Shown: one piece after another, positions 31,113 to 40,668 of the stretch | Layout of the letters: each line of letters opens with the position of its first letter | Numbering within the stretch: position 1 is the stretch's first letter | Origin: Aminiphilus circumscriptus DSM 16581 | GTDB lineage: Bacteria; Synergistota; Synergistia; Synergistales; Aminiphilaceae | Length of the DNA: 64,000 nt | Direction of reading: 5' to 3' | Assembly (NCBI RefSeq): GCF_000526375.1 | Contig: NZ_JAFY01000007.1 | Coordinates: forward strand, 434,001 to 498,000 | The notes under the pieces: model-generated | The model's input: only the letters and a program-made list of their open reading frames with translations | What the model was told of the DNA's origin: nothing | Database searches by the model: none | Position numbers and translations under genes: made by a program

Positions 31113-31323
31113 CGTGGTTCCCTCCTTTGTTCTCGCTCAATGCTCAATGCCCAATGCGAATACTCTTGCCGGATTTCGGCGCGGTGTGACAAGTGCGCTC
31201 GTGCCTTTCCTGCCATGGTCTGCGTCGCTTTCTACACGATCGGATTACGACGAGTCGAGGACACGCCTCAAACTCCTCCGAAAAAGTCCTCAAGCTGACG
31301 TCTTTCTTTCGGGCACGCCTTGG

Positions 31324-31393
31324 ACGAATACCCTGCGGCTGCAGGTGTTTTTTCAAGGGAGCCTGTGCGCGGAGGAGGCCGCAGGGCATTCGT
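31324..31393. repeat. Imperfect 16-bp inverted repeat between SDR and MFS genes
   Basis: ACGAATACCCTGCGGC (31324-31339) is nearly the reverse complement of GCCGCAGGGCATTCGT (31378-31393): 15 of 16 positions pair. The intervening 38 nt include TTTTTT. It may form a large hairpin in RNA or be an element remnant. The rest of the 31113-31453 gap shows only a small tandem GCTCAATGC repeat near 31135. Confidence 0.6.
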
Positions 31394-31453
31394 CTGGAGC
31401 GTTCTTGTTCTCTATAACGCGTTGTCTGTCTCTTTGCCGGTCGTTTTGCCTGC

Positions 31454-32653
31454 CTATTCCGCCTGTTCCGTCTCCGCTGCTCCCGCGAACACGTGCTCGT
31501 CCGGAAGTGATCTTCCCGAGAGAAGGAGCACCAGAGCGGCCAGGGCGAGAAGGAGCGCGAAGGTTTCGAAGGCTCCGGTTTCCTGTCCGTACTGTACGGC
31601 CTTTCCGAAGAGCAGGGGGCCGAGGAAATAGCCGGCTCCCCAGAAGAAGAAGTAGGTTCCGGCGATGCCGCCCCGGATCTCCTCGGGAACGGTTTCGTTG
31701 ACGAAGGCCAGGGAAGCCAGGTAGAAGATGCCCAGTCCCGTTCCTGAGGCGCCGAGCGCGCACAAGGCGGCGGCGTCGCCGAGGAAGGGAAAACCACCGA
31801 TTCCCGCAGCGGCGAGAAGACAGCCGCCGATCATGAAGCGCCGGGTGCCGAACCGGTCGCAGAGAGGACCGCTCACGAGCTGGGTAAGGCTGATGGTGGC
31901 ATAAAAGAGCGTGAAATACACGCCCATTCCCTCCGGGGAGAACCCCCGGACGGCGATGAAATCTCCGGGAATGTGGGTGATGAAGAGGCCGTATCCGGCC
32001 CCGTAGAGGGCGATGCCCGCCAGCGCGGGAGCGACGCTTCGGGACGCGACGATCCTGCGGAGCACCGCGAGGCTCGGTTTCGGCGTTTTCGCAGTCTGCT
32101 GCCCCCGGCCCGTGTTGCGGATCGTGACGAGCACGAGCAGTGCTCCCAGGCCGCTCAGCAGCGCGAAGACCAGGAAGAGGGAGTCCTCTCCGGCGGCCCT
32201 GCTCAGAAGAAGCCCCGCGAAGGGCCCTGCGGTGAGTCCAAGGTGAATGGCCGCGTTGTAGAGTCCCACGACCTTTCCCCGCATGTCGGGAAAGAGGGCG
32301 GCGAACAGCGCCGGCCCCAGTGCCCAGATGGGCACTTCTCCCGCTCCCTGGAGAAGGCGTCCCGCGAAGAGGAAGGACAGGGACGTGCCGCTCCAATAGA
32401 GCAGTCCCGCACCGGCGCAGAGGAGGTATCCTCCGGCGAGAAAGGGCTTGAAGCCCAACCGGTCGGCGAGCATGCCCACGGGAACCTGGAGTGCCACATA
32501 GGAAACGGCGAAGGCGGAGGCGAGATAACCCACGGCATGGGTGGATCCGGCGGCGATCATGGTTTTTCCGGGAAGAACGGACATGATCATGCCCACGCCG
32601 AGCATGAGCAGCAGTGCGGAGACGATGAGCCCCACGAGTGATGTGATGCGGGA
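31454..32653 (-). CDS. Major facilitator superfamily transporter
   Basis: An inner-membrane transporter of about 399 residues with roughly 12 hydrophobic segments. The loop 2-3 signature ADRLGFKPFLAGGYLL, its second-half counterpart CDRFGTRRFMIGG, and ALFPDMRGKVVGLYNA between helices place it in the MFS. The substrate cannot be inferred. The start was chosen as GTG at 32653, nine bases after GAGGAG; the frame extends upstream to 32755. It has no obvious partner gene. Confidence 0.85.
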   Translation of the reverse strand, partial: SRITSLVGLIVSALLLMLGVGMIMSVLPGKTMIAAGSTHAVGYLASAFAVSYVALQVPVGMLADRLGFKPFLAGGYLLCAGAGLLYWSGTSLSFLFAGRLLQGAGEVPIWALGPALFAALFPDMRGKVVGLYNAAIHLGLTAGPFAGLLLSRAAGEDSLFLVFALLSGLGALLVLVTIRNTGRGQQTAKTPKPSLAVLRRIVASRSVAPALAGIALYGAGYGLFITHIPGDFIAVRGFSPEGMGVYFTLFYATISLTQLVSGPLCDRFGTRRFMIGGCLLAAAGIGGFPFLGDAAALCALGASGTGLGIFYLASLAFVNETVPEEIRGGIAGTYFFFWGAGYFLGPLLFGKAVQYGQETGAFETFALLLALAALVLLLSGRSLPDEHVFAGAAETEQAE

Positions 32654-33420
32654 CACGACGATCAACTCCTCGTTTCGACGATAAAAAGCATTTTGAAGTA
32701 CCGCATCGGAACAGCGGTACCCGTCGAACCCGTAGGGGCGACCGGCTTGCCTCAAAAGACGAACGGAAAGAGAAGCGGTGACGGGACAATCAGGGACACA
32801 CCACCAATAGTTCCCGCAGTGAATCTTCGGGGGAACTGCGCCGCAGAAAACACTGCGGCCCTTCTTCTTCCTTCGGAGAGACGAGAAATGATCCGAGGGT
32901 CAGACGAGACTGTTCCGGCGGTACTTCGCCCGTGTCGCAGTCATGCCCTTCGGAGGTGGGGGAGAGGGAAGAAACGGTGTTCGTCTCATGAAATGTCCCT
33001 CCTTTCCGTGTTTTGTCGAGGGGAGATAGCGGTGGTTCGGCGTTCTTTCGGGGAAAATTTTCGCGGGAAGGTGTGGTCTCCTTCCGGATTCCCTCCCGTA
33101 CCGTCCCCCATCATCTGTCTTCCACGATCCTTTCCCGCAGAGGCAAGCGGGAAAAATCGTTCGTTTCCGTTTCGGAGCGCCTTCGCAGAGAAGCCTTTTT
33201 GCACACACAGATGTTTGCATTGCGGCATCGTGCAGCGCGTTTGCGCAACGAGACGGGAAAAAGCATTCCTGACGCAAGTTTTACAGGAAAGCACCTAGGT
33301 CGTCAAGGGCGATACGGGGTGTGTGTGACGGAACAGGGCAAATACTATCTACCATTCTTCGTGGATGAGGAGGGGAGCGGTGTTTTTCCGGGCCTGGAGG
33401 CACGATGTTTTCGTTGTGTG
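32654..33420. other. Gene-poor accessory stretch
   Basis: Open frames here (for example 32693-33298 on the plus strand) have no family-like features and poor ribosome sites, and I do not call them. Base composition is less GC-biased than in neighbouring genes. No clear promoter or terminator was found. Confidence 0.45.
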
Positions 33421-33645
33421 TCACGTCTGCGCAAGAAGGTTTTCATGGTGTTCGGCGGTCGCCTGCGACGATGAGCCGCACTTGTCCAGGAATGCCTTTT
33501 TGTGTCCGATCAACAGTCCCATGTTGCGGTAGCGGCTGGACCCCAGCCACGCCTCGTTGGTTTCGGCGCACAGTGCCCGTAGCAGACGCTGGCATGGGTC
33601 GGTGTTCGGGAAGGTACGGACGGCAGGGTGTTTTTTTGCGTCTGA
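33421..33645 (-). pseudogene. C-terminal remnant of an IS256 (Mutator)-family transposase
   Basis: A minus-strand frame ending in TGA at 33421 reads VRTFPNTDPCQRLLRAL, then ETNEAWLGSSRYRNMG and KAFLDKCGS. It has the look of the C-terminal tail of Mutator-type transposases (FPN...RLL...E...W...RY). The catalytic region is absent upstream. The assignment is by eye only. Confidence 0.5.
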
Positions 33646-33751
33646 AGGGAGCGAAAAAAAGCGACGGTTCCGGACAGAGGATGAAAAGGAGAAAATGGCG
33701 GCGGAAGAGGCGATTCGTCTGGGACGGGGAAGAAGCGGTTCTTCCGCCTAA

Positions 33752-33852
33752 GGAATCTCTGAATAAGGCTACGTCAGCCCCGCAGGGCGCCTCGCAGAGC
33801 CTGATGCGACCCGAGTCAAGGGAAAGCGAAAGGTCTTTATTCAGGGCTTTCC
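33752..33852 (-). mobile_element. MITE copy 3 (IS5-type ends), inverted
   Basis: A 101-bp element nearly identical to the copies at 20198 and 30010 but in the opposite orientation. Its plus-strand left end is GGAATCTCTGAATAAGG and its right end, read inward, GGAAAGCCCTGAATAAAG. TAA flanks both sides (33749-33751 and 33853-33855), fitting a 3-bp duplication. It lies 67 bp beyond the 3' end of the DUF1847 gene. Confidence 0.85.
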
Positions 33853-33919
33853 TAAAAGTGACGTTTCGGGAATCGGCTCTTGCTCTCCTGTCTCCCGGAA
33901 ACCGAAACAGAGCGCTGGA

Positions 33920-34516
33920 TCAGGAGAAATCCGCCTCGGTACGCTCCCGGGGTTTTTTGCCCAGGTGCTTCCGCAGATAGGGACAGTAGATCGCGGCGAG
34001 GGGATTGTGTCCGAGCTTGCGGTCCTTGACGGCAAGGGTCGTCACGGGGCGGGTCCAGTTCTTGTGGAAGAGCATGTCGTGACCGACGCAGAGTCCGAGG
34101 AGCACTGCAAGCTCGCAGTCCGCCTCGGCGAGGACCTTTGCCTGCTGGGCTGGATTGCACGAGGCCTCGCCGAGCCAGGGCGCCCCCACGACGCCCAGTT
34201 CCTTTTTGCTGACGCCTCCCACCTTGCAACACACCGAGTGAAGGGTGAACTCCCGGGCGAAAATCTCTCCCACCACGGCGGCTTCTTCGGCCAGTCCCAC
34301 GCAGAAGGCGAGGCCGATGCGGGAAACGCCCATGCGACGGGAGAACTCGAGAATCTCGTCCAGGCGGCAGAGCATGCCGTAGTATTTCGCCTCCACCTCG
34401 GCGCCCACGGCGAGAATACGCGCCGATTCCGGGTCCAGGTAGAGGGAGCGGCTTTCCTTGGGAACGCAGGGGTTCCCTTCGGCACAGGGTTTTTCCTTGC
34501 ACAGATCACAACGCAT
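33920..34516 (-). CDS. DUF1847 metal-binding-type protein
   Basis: A 198-residue cysteine-rich protein of unknown function. An N-terminal CDLCKEKPC, a central AFCVGLAEEA, CCKVGG and SCNP, then LGLCVGHDMLFHKN and IYCPYLRKHL match the DUF1847 pattern found in anaerobes. The spaced cysteines suggest metal or iron-sulfur binding. It starts at ATG with GGAGGA upstream on the minus strand. A MITE lies downstream; no functional neighbour is evident. Confidence 0.8.
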   Translation of the reverse strand: MRCDLCKEKPCAEGNPCVPKESRSLYLDPESARILAVGAEVEAKYYGMLCRLDEILEFSRRMGVSRIGLAFCVGLAEEAAVVGEIFAREFTLHSVCCKVGGVSKKELGVVGAPWLGEASCNPAQQAKVLAEADCELAVLLGLCVGHDMLFHKNWTRPVTTLAVKDRKLGHNPLAAIYCPYLRKHLGKKPRERTEADFS

Positions 34517-34852
34517 GAGAGAGTCCTCCTTCTTGCTTTCCGGCGTATTGCCATTGTGCCGAATGTCGGTTGTTCAGGGTCGAAGCGTGCACTGGAAGAA
34601 ACGCGGGGATCTGTTCACGGGTGCTCGAATTCGCCGAGTGCGGCTGGTTCGGATTTTTCTCGTTGTTTTTTCCCCGACTCTTCCAACTATACTACGGTAT
34701 AATGACCTTCGATAGTGGTTCCCGTAACTGACTCGGCGAAACACTTCTCCGGCGCGCCAAGCACCTTCTGTCTGCGGAGGTGCGTCGGCGCTCTGCGGAA
34801 GCAGCGGTGTGCCCCGGAAAGTCGAAGGGAAAATCAAGGAGGGAGTGGAACT
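34517..34852. other. Divergent intergenic region with candidate promoter
   Basis: It separates the DUF1847 gene (minus) from the lipoprotein gene (plus). A TATAAT at 34698-34703 on the plus strand could be a -10 box for the lipoprotein gene, but no good -35 lies 16-18 bp upstream. AAGGAGGG at 34836-34843 is the ribosome site of the next gene. Confidence 0.45.
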
Positions 34853-36169
34853 GTGAAAACGTCATCGAAAATGTGGTTTCTTGGGCTCTTTTGCGGCCTG
34901 TCTCTATTTCTCCTCGGCGGGTGCGGCGGAGGCGGCGGGGGCGGAAGCGCTCCGCATCCGGCGGACAGGGCGGTGTCGGTGACCAACAAGGGGAACTACT
35001 ATGAGATCGTGCTGAACTACAACGAGGGTTTTTCTCCCTTCGAGGTGGGGCAGGAGTACGGAAGAAAGGTGCTCGTCACTGTGCCTGGGTACGAATCGGC
35101 CCTTGACTCCTACCTCGCCGAATTGGCGGAGAAGACGGACTTCCTCTACCAGCTCTTCCTCTCCCGTGCCGAGGAGATCCGAAAGAACCTGGATGCCACC
35201 TACCTGGAGGAACTGGAGGGCTTCGCGGACAACCTCATCACGGAGAACAAGCTCGGCGACGGCCGTCTTTCCGTGGACGAGTTCTTCCTCCTCAATCTCG
35301 TTCCCGACGTGGCTCGGGCCACGGCCTGCAACGTCCTCGCCGTGTGGGGAAACCGCTCTGTCACGGGAAAGACCCAGCTCGTCCGCAGCCTGGAATGGTT
35401 TTCCGGAAGCCAGGAACAGCTCTCCCGGGTGAACGCCGTGACCGTCGTGAAGAACGGTACCCGCTCCTACGCCATGGTGGGGTACGTGGGAATGCTCGGC
35501 ATGCTCACGGGCTTCAACAGCCGGGGAGTCTTCGCGGCTGTCCTCGATTCCCAGACGGGAAGCGAGTACAGCTACACGGGATGCCGCTCCTACACCTTCG
35601 ATCTGCGGCGCGCCGTGGAGAACGCCGCAGCGCTCGGCGACGTAGCGGACGACATGAGAAATCCCCAGAGAAGCTACACGGTGAACCACCTGATCTTTCT
35701 CGCGGACGGACGGGAGGCGCGGGTGCTGGAGAACAACTTCCGGGGCCCTGGTACGAACGTCTCCAGACGGGTGCGCACCGTCGGCTCCGAGACGAACCCG
35801 GGTTTCAATCCTGGCATCGCCTGGGGAATCGACGAGTCCATCGCGGCGGTCAACTCCTTCATTCTCCTGGGAAACACGGACAACCACACGCCTTTTCCCA
35901 CGAACGCCATGCGTTGGAGCTCTATGGCGACGCAGCTCCGCCTCGCGGGGGAACTGGTGACGGGGACGGAGCTGAAGGCCGTCGCATCCTATTCGAGCAC
36001 GGGCAAGCCGGGCAATCGGGACCAGGGAGACCTGTATTCCACCCATACCGCGCAGCTCCTCTATTTCTGTCCGGAGACGCTTGAGCTGGAGGCGTTCTTC
36101 CGGAAACCCTCCGTTGCCGCTCCGTTGCCGGACAAACCGACCTTCCAGGCCGTGCCCGTCAAGTTCTGA
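34853..36169 (+). CDS. Lipoprotein with Ntn-hydrolase (peptidase C45/acyltransferase-like) domain
   Basis: A 438-residue exported protein. The N-terminus KTSSKMWFLGLFCGLSLFLL then GGC is a lipoprotein signal with lipobox; a run of glycines follows the acylated Cys. The segment ACNVLAVWGN, followed by QLVRSLEWF, resembles the nucleophile region of C45/choloylglycine-hydrolase-like Ntn enzymes, making Cys159 the likely nucleophile after processing. Later GNTDNHT and TAQLLYF fit the fold. It would act at the cell surface on an amide substrate that cannot be named. The start is GTG, with AAGGAGGG upstream. Confidence 0.72.
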   Translation: MKTSSKMWFLGLFCGLSLFLLGGCGGGGGGGSAPHPADRAVSVTNKGNYYEIVLNYNEGFSPFEVGQEYGRKVLVTVPGYESALDSYLAELAEKTDFLYQLFLSRAEEIRKNLDATYLEELEGFADNLITENKLGDGRLSVDEFFLLNLVPDVARATACNVLAVWGNRSVTGKTQLVRSLEWFSGSQEQLSRVNAVTVVKNGTRSYAMVGYVGMLGMLTGFNSRGVFAAVLDSQTGSEYSYTGCRSYTFDLRRAVENAAALGDVADDMRNPQRSYTVNHLIFLADGREARVLENNFRGPGTNVSRRVRTVGSETNPGFNPGIAWGIDESIAAVNSFILLGNTDNHTPFPTNAMRWSSMATQLRLAGELVTGTELKAVASYSSTGKPGNRDQGDLYSTHTAQLLYFCPETLELEAFFRKPSVAAPLPDKPTFQAVPVKF

Positions 36170-36605
36170 CCTTGTCTCGAAAGGGACGTGGAATATTCGG
36201 GCTGGTCCGGCACCGTCGTTCCGTGAACTCGGGAAAAAATCCGCCAGGATCCTCCGAATCGCGTGCAGGATGGTGTGCACAGAGGTTCTTCCGAGGCAAA
36301 GGGGGTCACTGTGAACGCAACGAAGCGGGGCCAGCCCCCAAAAGACGTCCACCAGGGCGTTTTTCGGAACGACGCGGCAGTTTCTTCGGGAGTTTTCGAC
36401 TTCAAGGGAAGGACTTCCGGAGCGTGAACCGGGAGGAGTCGAGGTGGGTGCGTGCGGCTTTCGCAACGGAAGGCTCGAACATGCCTAGGATGACCCACTC
36501 GGAAGAGTCTCTGTTGCGGTTGAAGTGTCCCCTCCATGTAGAGTCAAGAGGCGCAGCGGGGAAAAGAGAAAGAAAAAAGGTCCGGCAAAGAGGGGAGGTG
36601 GGAAC
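36170..36605. other. Intergenic stretch before the second ftsH
   Basis: No gene could be supported. GC-rich hairpin words such as GGGGCCAGCCCC occur near 36329. The end of the stretch holds GAGGGGAGG, the ribosome binding site of ftsH. No convincing -35/-10 pair was found. Confidence 0.4.
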
Positions 36606-38486
36606 GTGGATCCGAAACGGAAGCAGAAACAGATGAAATTCTCCATGGGGTATATGCTGATAGCCCTGCTGGTCGTTTGGCTTTTCAACGACCTGATTTT
36701 CCGCCCTCTCTTCATCAGCGAGACCGAAGTGACCTACAGCGATTTCCTGAGGGATCTCGAAGCGGGCAAGGTGGAGCACGTCTCCATTGGCGGCGACAGA
36801 ATTCTTTTCAATCTCAGAAACGAGAGCACCGGCAAGACGGGACTCCGGAACGCGGTGCGCGTGGATGACCCGCAAATCGTGGAGCGGCTCCTCAAAGCGA
36901 AAGTTCCCTTCGAAGCCCAGAGCCAGGCAAAGGGACTTGTAGAGGCCCTTCTTGGCTGGGTGCTGCCTTTCCTGCCGCTTCTCGTGATCTGGTACTTCTT
37001 CTACAAGCGCATGTCCGAAGGCGGCGCGGGGGTCATGTCCATCGGCAAGAGCAAGGCCCAGGAGATCCACGGAGAGCTGACGGGCATCAAGTTCTCCAAC
37101 GTGGGTGGCGTGGGGGAGGCGGAGGTGGAGCTGCGGGAGATCATCGACTATCTCAAGGAACCCTCCCGGTTTAACCGCCTTGGGGCCAAGTTGCCCAAGG
37201 GCGTCCTGCTCGTTGGGCCTCCCGGAACGGGAAAGACGCTTCTCGCCAAGGCAACTGCGGGAGAGGCGGGAGTTCCCTTTTTCTTTCTCACCGGATCGAG
37301 CTTCGTGGAGATGTTCGTCGGCGTCGGGGCCGCACGGGTGCGGGATCTCTTCGAGCAGGCCAAGCGCAAGGCTCCCTGCATCATTTTCATCGACGAGATC
37401 GACGCCATCGGCCAGGCCCGCTCCTCCGTCGCCGCCGTGGGCGGCAACAGCGAGCGGGAGAACACGCTGAATCAGCTCCTTGCGGAGATGGACGGTTTCG
37501 CTCCCAACACGGGAGTGGTCATCATGGCCGCCACGAACCGCCCGGAAATCCTGGACCAGGCACTGCTCAGGCCGGGGCGGTTCGACCGGCAGGTGCAGGT
37601 GGTGCTCCCTTCCGAGTCGGGGCGCCTTGAGATTCTCCGCATCCACACCCGGGAAATGCCCCTGGACCAGGACGTCAGCCTGGAACGGCTCGCTAAGGTC
37701 ACCCCGGGCTTCTCCGGGGCCGACCTTGCGAACATCGCCAACGAGGCGTCCCTTCTCGCGGTGCGCCGCAAGGGGGAGAGCGTCACCATGGCCGATTTCG
37801 ACCTCGCCATCGAGCGCGTCGTGGCGGGACTCCAGCGCAAGACTCCTCTCTCGGGGGAGGTGCGGCGCAAGGTGGCCTACCACGAGGCGGGGCATGCCCT
37901 CGCCGCCCATTACCTTCCCCACACCGATCCGGTGCACAAAGTGAGCATCATCCCCACCGCGAAGGGCGCGCTGGGATATACCATGCAGATGCCCGAGGAG
38001 GACCGGTACCTCATCGGCGAGGAGGAACTCCGCTCCCGCATGGCGGTCATGCTTGGGGGGCGGGCGGCGGAGCTTCTGGTCTTCGGCGAGGCCACCACGG
38101 GCGCCGCGAACGATCTGGAGCGGGTCACCGAGGTGGCGCGGCGGATGGTCACGGAGTTCGGCATGTCCTCCCGGCTGGGGCCGGTGCGCTATGCCGCGCC
38201 GGCGGGCATGTACCTTCAGGGCATGGCAGGAGGGCGGAGTGACCTGAGCCCCGAGACTATCGCCTGCATCGACGAGGAGATCCGGCAGCTCGTCAAGGAA
38301 TCTCAGGAGAGAAGCCTCGATATTCTCCGGAAACACGAGACGGCGCTCCACGAGGTGTCCCGGATCCTCCAGGAAGAGGAGATCATCAGCGGCGAGCGGA
38401 TTCGCTGGATCGCCGAAGAGTGCGACCGGAACGGAGTGTCCGTTCCCGGAGGCAAGAACGGAAACGACGTGGGAGGAACGGCATGA
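36606..38486 (+). CDS. ftsH: ATP-dependent zinc metalloprotease FtsH (second copy)
   Basis: A second membrane AAA+ metalloprotease, 626 residues. Transmembrane segments lie at about 16-35 and 115-137. Walker A GPPGTGKT is near residue 204, [16 protein letters not shown] follows, and the zinc site is [12 protein letters not shown] near residue 425. The core is clearly related to the copy at 5045, but the N-terminal periplasmic domain and C-terminus differ. The start is GTG, seven bases after GGGGAGG. Its stop overlaps the start of yjbQ by 4 bp (ATGA). Confidence 0.95.
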   Translation: MDPKRKQKQMKFSMGYMLIALLVVWLFNDLIFRPLFISETEVTYSDFLRDLEAGKVEHVSIGGDRILFNLRNESTGKTGLRNAVRVDDPQIVERLLKAKVPFEAQSQAKGLVEALLGWVLPFLPLLVIWYFFYKRMSEGGAGVMSIGKSKAQEIHGELTGIKFSNVGGVGEAEVELREIIDYLKEPSRFNRLGAKLPKGVLLVGPPGTGKTLLAKATAGEAGVPFFFLTGSSFVEMFVGVGAARVRDLFEQAKRKAPCIIFIDEIDAIGQARSSVAAVGGNSERENTLNQLLAEMDGFAPNTGVVIMAATNRPEILDQALLRPGRFDRQVQVVLPSESGRLEILRIHTREMPLDQDVSLERLAKVTPGFSGADLANIANEASLLAVRRKGESVTMADFDLAIERVVAGLQRKTPLSGEVRRKVAYHEAGHALAAHYLPHTDPVHKVSIIPTAKGALGYTMQMPEEDRYLIGEEELRSRMAVMLGGRAAELLVFGEATTGAANDLERVTEVARRMVTEFGMSSRLGPVRYAAPAGMYLQGMAGGRSDLSPETIACIDEEIRQLVKESQERSLDILRKHETALHEVSRILQEEEIISGERIRWIAEECDRNGVSVPGGKNGNDVGGTA

Positions 38487-38896
38487 GAGCACATACGGAA
38501 TATCTCTGGTTTTCGACGAAGGAGCGCCGGGAGATTCTGCGCATCACCCAGGATGTGGAGCGCGTGGTGGAGCGGAGCGGCATCCGGGAGGGCATGGTTC
38601 TGGTTTCGGCTATGCACATCACGGCGGCAATTCTCGTGAACGACGACGAGCCCGGGCTCCACGAGGACATTTGGGAGTGGCTCGAAACGCTCGCTCCGGC
38701 CCGACGGGACTACCGTCACCACAGGACCGGCGAGGACAACGGGGACGCTCATCTGAAGCGCATTCTCGTGCATCACCAGGCGCTCGTCCCCATCACCGAG
38801 GGACGGCTCGACCTCGGCCCCTGGGAGAGCCTCTTCTATCTCGAGTGCGATGGGCAGCGGAAGAAGCGGGTGATCGTGAAGGTCATGGGAATCTAG
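38483..38896 (+). CDS. yjbQ: YjbQ-family protein
   Basis: A 137-residue YjbQ/UPF0047 protein. [44 protein letters not shown] and the C-terminal [13 protein letters not shown] are conserved family segments with clustered histidines. Some members show weak thiamine-phosphate synthase activity; the physiological role is unsettled. It overlaps ftsH by 4 bp and is therefore probably translated with it. Confidence 0.9.
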   Translation: MRAHTEYLWFSTKERREILRITQDVERVVERSGIREGMVLVSAMHITAAILVNDDEPGLHEDIWEWLETLAPARRDYRHHRTGEDNGDAHLKRILVHHQALVPITEGRLDLGPWESLFYLECDGQRKKRVIVKVMGI

Positions 38897-39261
38897 CGTT
38901 TTTCCCTCGCGTTCATGTTCCTCTCCGTTCCTCACCCTTTTTTCGGGGTTTGGGTTTTTCCGAACTCTCGGGACCACGGACCTTGGACAAGGGGCACGTA
39001 GAATGGACGGAGGGGCTGCGCTCGTCTCTGTTCGTGATTGTGGCGCACCTGAGAACCAACGCTCCCATGGCTTGGGGTGAAGGAAGCATGTTCCATTTCT
39101 GTGGTGCCTCGGTAAAGTCCAGGTGTCGCAGTCACAACTTTGGGAGGAAAGACAGGTTTTGCGGTGTTTCGGGAGATTCCAACGTCGTAACGTCCTTGCC
39201 TCGGAAGAGAGGGAGGCAGTGGGAGGCGCCGGAAAGGCAACGATTCTCGGGAGGTGTCCTC
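38897..39261. other. Intergenic stretch before the hydantoinase-like gene
   Basis: The frame of the downstream gene stays open through much of this region, but without conservation. No convincing promoter, terminator or RNA gene was found. CGGGAGGTG at about 39249 serves as the ribosome site for the next gene. Confidence 0.4.
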
Positions 39262-40614
39262 ATGTTCGATCTGGTCGTCAAGGGTGGTACGGTGGTCACG
39301 TCTCGGCACTGCTTTCGGGCCGACGTGGCGATTTGCGGCGAATCCATCGCCGCCGTCGGAGAGGGACTGGAGGGGCGGCGGGTTCTTGACGCGGAGGACA
39401 GACTCGTCCTTCCCGGCTGTATCGACGCCCACGTCCACCTCGATCTTCCCGTGGGAAAATTCCGGTCGAGCGACGATTTCGCCTCGGGAACGCGGGCGGC
39501 GCTCTGCGGTGGTGTGACCACCCTGGTGGATTTCACCGTGGGGAGTGCCGAGACCACTCTTGCCGAGGACATCCGGGTCCGCCTGGAGGCGGCCCGCGCC
39601 TCCGTGACGGATTACGCGCTGCACGGAGAGATCGTCGGATGGCAACGCTCCAGGGCCGGAGAAATCCGGGAGGCCCTGGAAATGGGCGTCCGGAGCTTCA
39701 AGTTTTTCACCGCCTACGGTGCCTCGGGGCGGCGCACCGACAGGGGGCGCCTGCTCGACGCCTTCGGCGTCCTCTCCGGCGTGAACGCTCTCGCCCTGGT
39801 TCACGCGGAGGACGAGGAGATCGTGACCTCCCTCCAGGAGGAACTTTCGCCGGAGGAGGAGTGCATGGTCTCTCTCGCCCGGACTCGTCCTGCCTCGTGC
39901 GAAGCCGCGGCGATCCATGACGTGGCCTGGATCGCCGCCCGGACGGGGACACGGGTGCACATCGTCCACGTGAGTTCCCGGGACGGCGTGGAGGAGGTGC
40001 GGCAGGCCCGGCGGCGCGGCGTTTCTCTCACCGCCGAGACCTGTCCTCAGTATCTGCTCCTTACGGAGAAGGTTTATGCAACGGAGGAGGGGCACCTCTA
40101 CTCCGCCGCGCCCGCCCTGAGGACGGCGATGGACCGAGAGGCGCTCTGGAAGGCCCTGGCGTCGGGAGAGCTGGACATGGTCGCCACCGATCACTGTCCC
40201 TTCACCCGGGAGCAGAAGTGCTGGAAAGGATCGTTCCGGAACCTTCCCTATGGTCTTCCCGGCGTGGAGACGCTCCTTCCCCTGCTTCACTCCGAAGGCG
40301 TCGTCAAAGGACACCTTTCTCTTCCGGCGCTGGTCCGGCTTCTCGCGGAGGCGCCCGCACGCATCAACGGCCTTTATCCGCACAAGGGGTCCCTTCTCCC
40401 CGGAGCCGACGCGGACCTGGTCGTCCTCGACCCCCACGAGACATGGACCCTCTCCGCGAAGACGCTGCACATGCGGACCGATTTCTCCCCCTACGAAGGG
40501 CTTGCCGTAACGGGAAAGGTCTGCGCCACTCTCTCCCGGGGAGAACTCGTCTTCGCCGACGGGACATTTCTGGGACATGCTGGAAGGGGACGTTTTCTGG
40601 CAGTGCGGTTCTGA
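39262..40614 (+). CDS. Dihydropyrimidinase/hydantoinase-type amidohydrolase
   Basis: A 450-residue cyclic-amide hydrolase of the dihydroorotase/hydantoinase superfamily. Metal ligands are visible: DAHVHLD near residue 57, the carboxylatable lysine in SFKFFTAYG (about 152), VHAEDEE, RVHIVHVSS and ATDHCPF (about 313). NLPYGLPGVETLLPLL is typical of dihydropyrimidinases and hydantoinases rather than PyrC. The ATG at 39262 follows GGGAGGTG. No pyrimidine genes are adjacent, so a role in hydantoin, pyrimidine or ureide breakdown is likely but unproven. Confidence 0.85.
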   Translation: MFDLVVKGGTVVTSRHCFRADVAICGESIAAVGEGLEGRRVLDAEDRLVLPGCIDAHVHLDLPVGKFRSSDDFASGTRAALCGGVTTLVDFTVGSAETTLAEDIRVRLEAARASVTDYALHGEIVGWQRSRAGEIREALEMGVRSFKFFTAYGASGRRTDRGRLLDAFGVLSGVNALALVHAEDEEIVTSLQEELSPEEECMVSLARTRPASCEAAAIHDVAWIAARTGTRVHIVHVSSRDGVEEVRQARRRGVSLTAETCPQYLLLTEKVYATEEGHLYSAAPALRTAMDREALWKALASGELDMVATDHCPFTREQKCWKGSFRNLPYGLPGVETLLPLLHSEGVVKGHLSLPALVRLLAEAPARINGLYPHKGSLLPGADADLVVLDPHETWTLSAKTLHMRTDFSPYEGLAVTGKVCATLSRGELVFADGTFLGHAGRGRFLAVRF

Positions 40615-40668
40615 GCGGGATCGCCCCGGATGCGGGCGTTTCCGCGACGAGTTTTGGGAGGCTGAGCG

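Noticed and set aside
32693-33298. A 201-residue plus-strand frame in the gap upstream of the MFS gene
   Set aside because: No ribosome site at a usable distance, no recognisable motif, and composition typical of random frame.
38671-39261. N-terminal extension of the hydantoinase-like protein
   Set aside because: The frame is open for 197 codons upstream, but it overlaps yjbQ, lacks conservation, and the ribosome site is at 39249.
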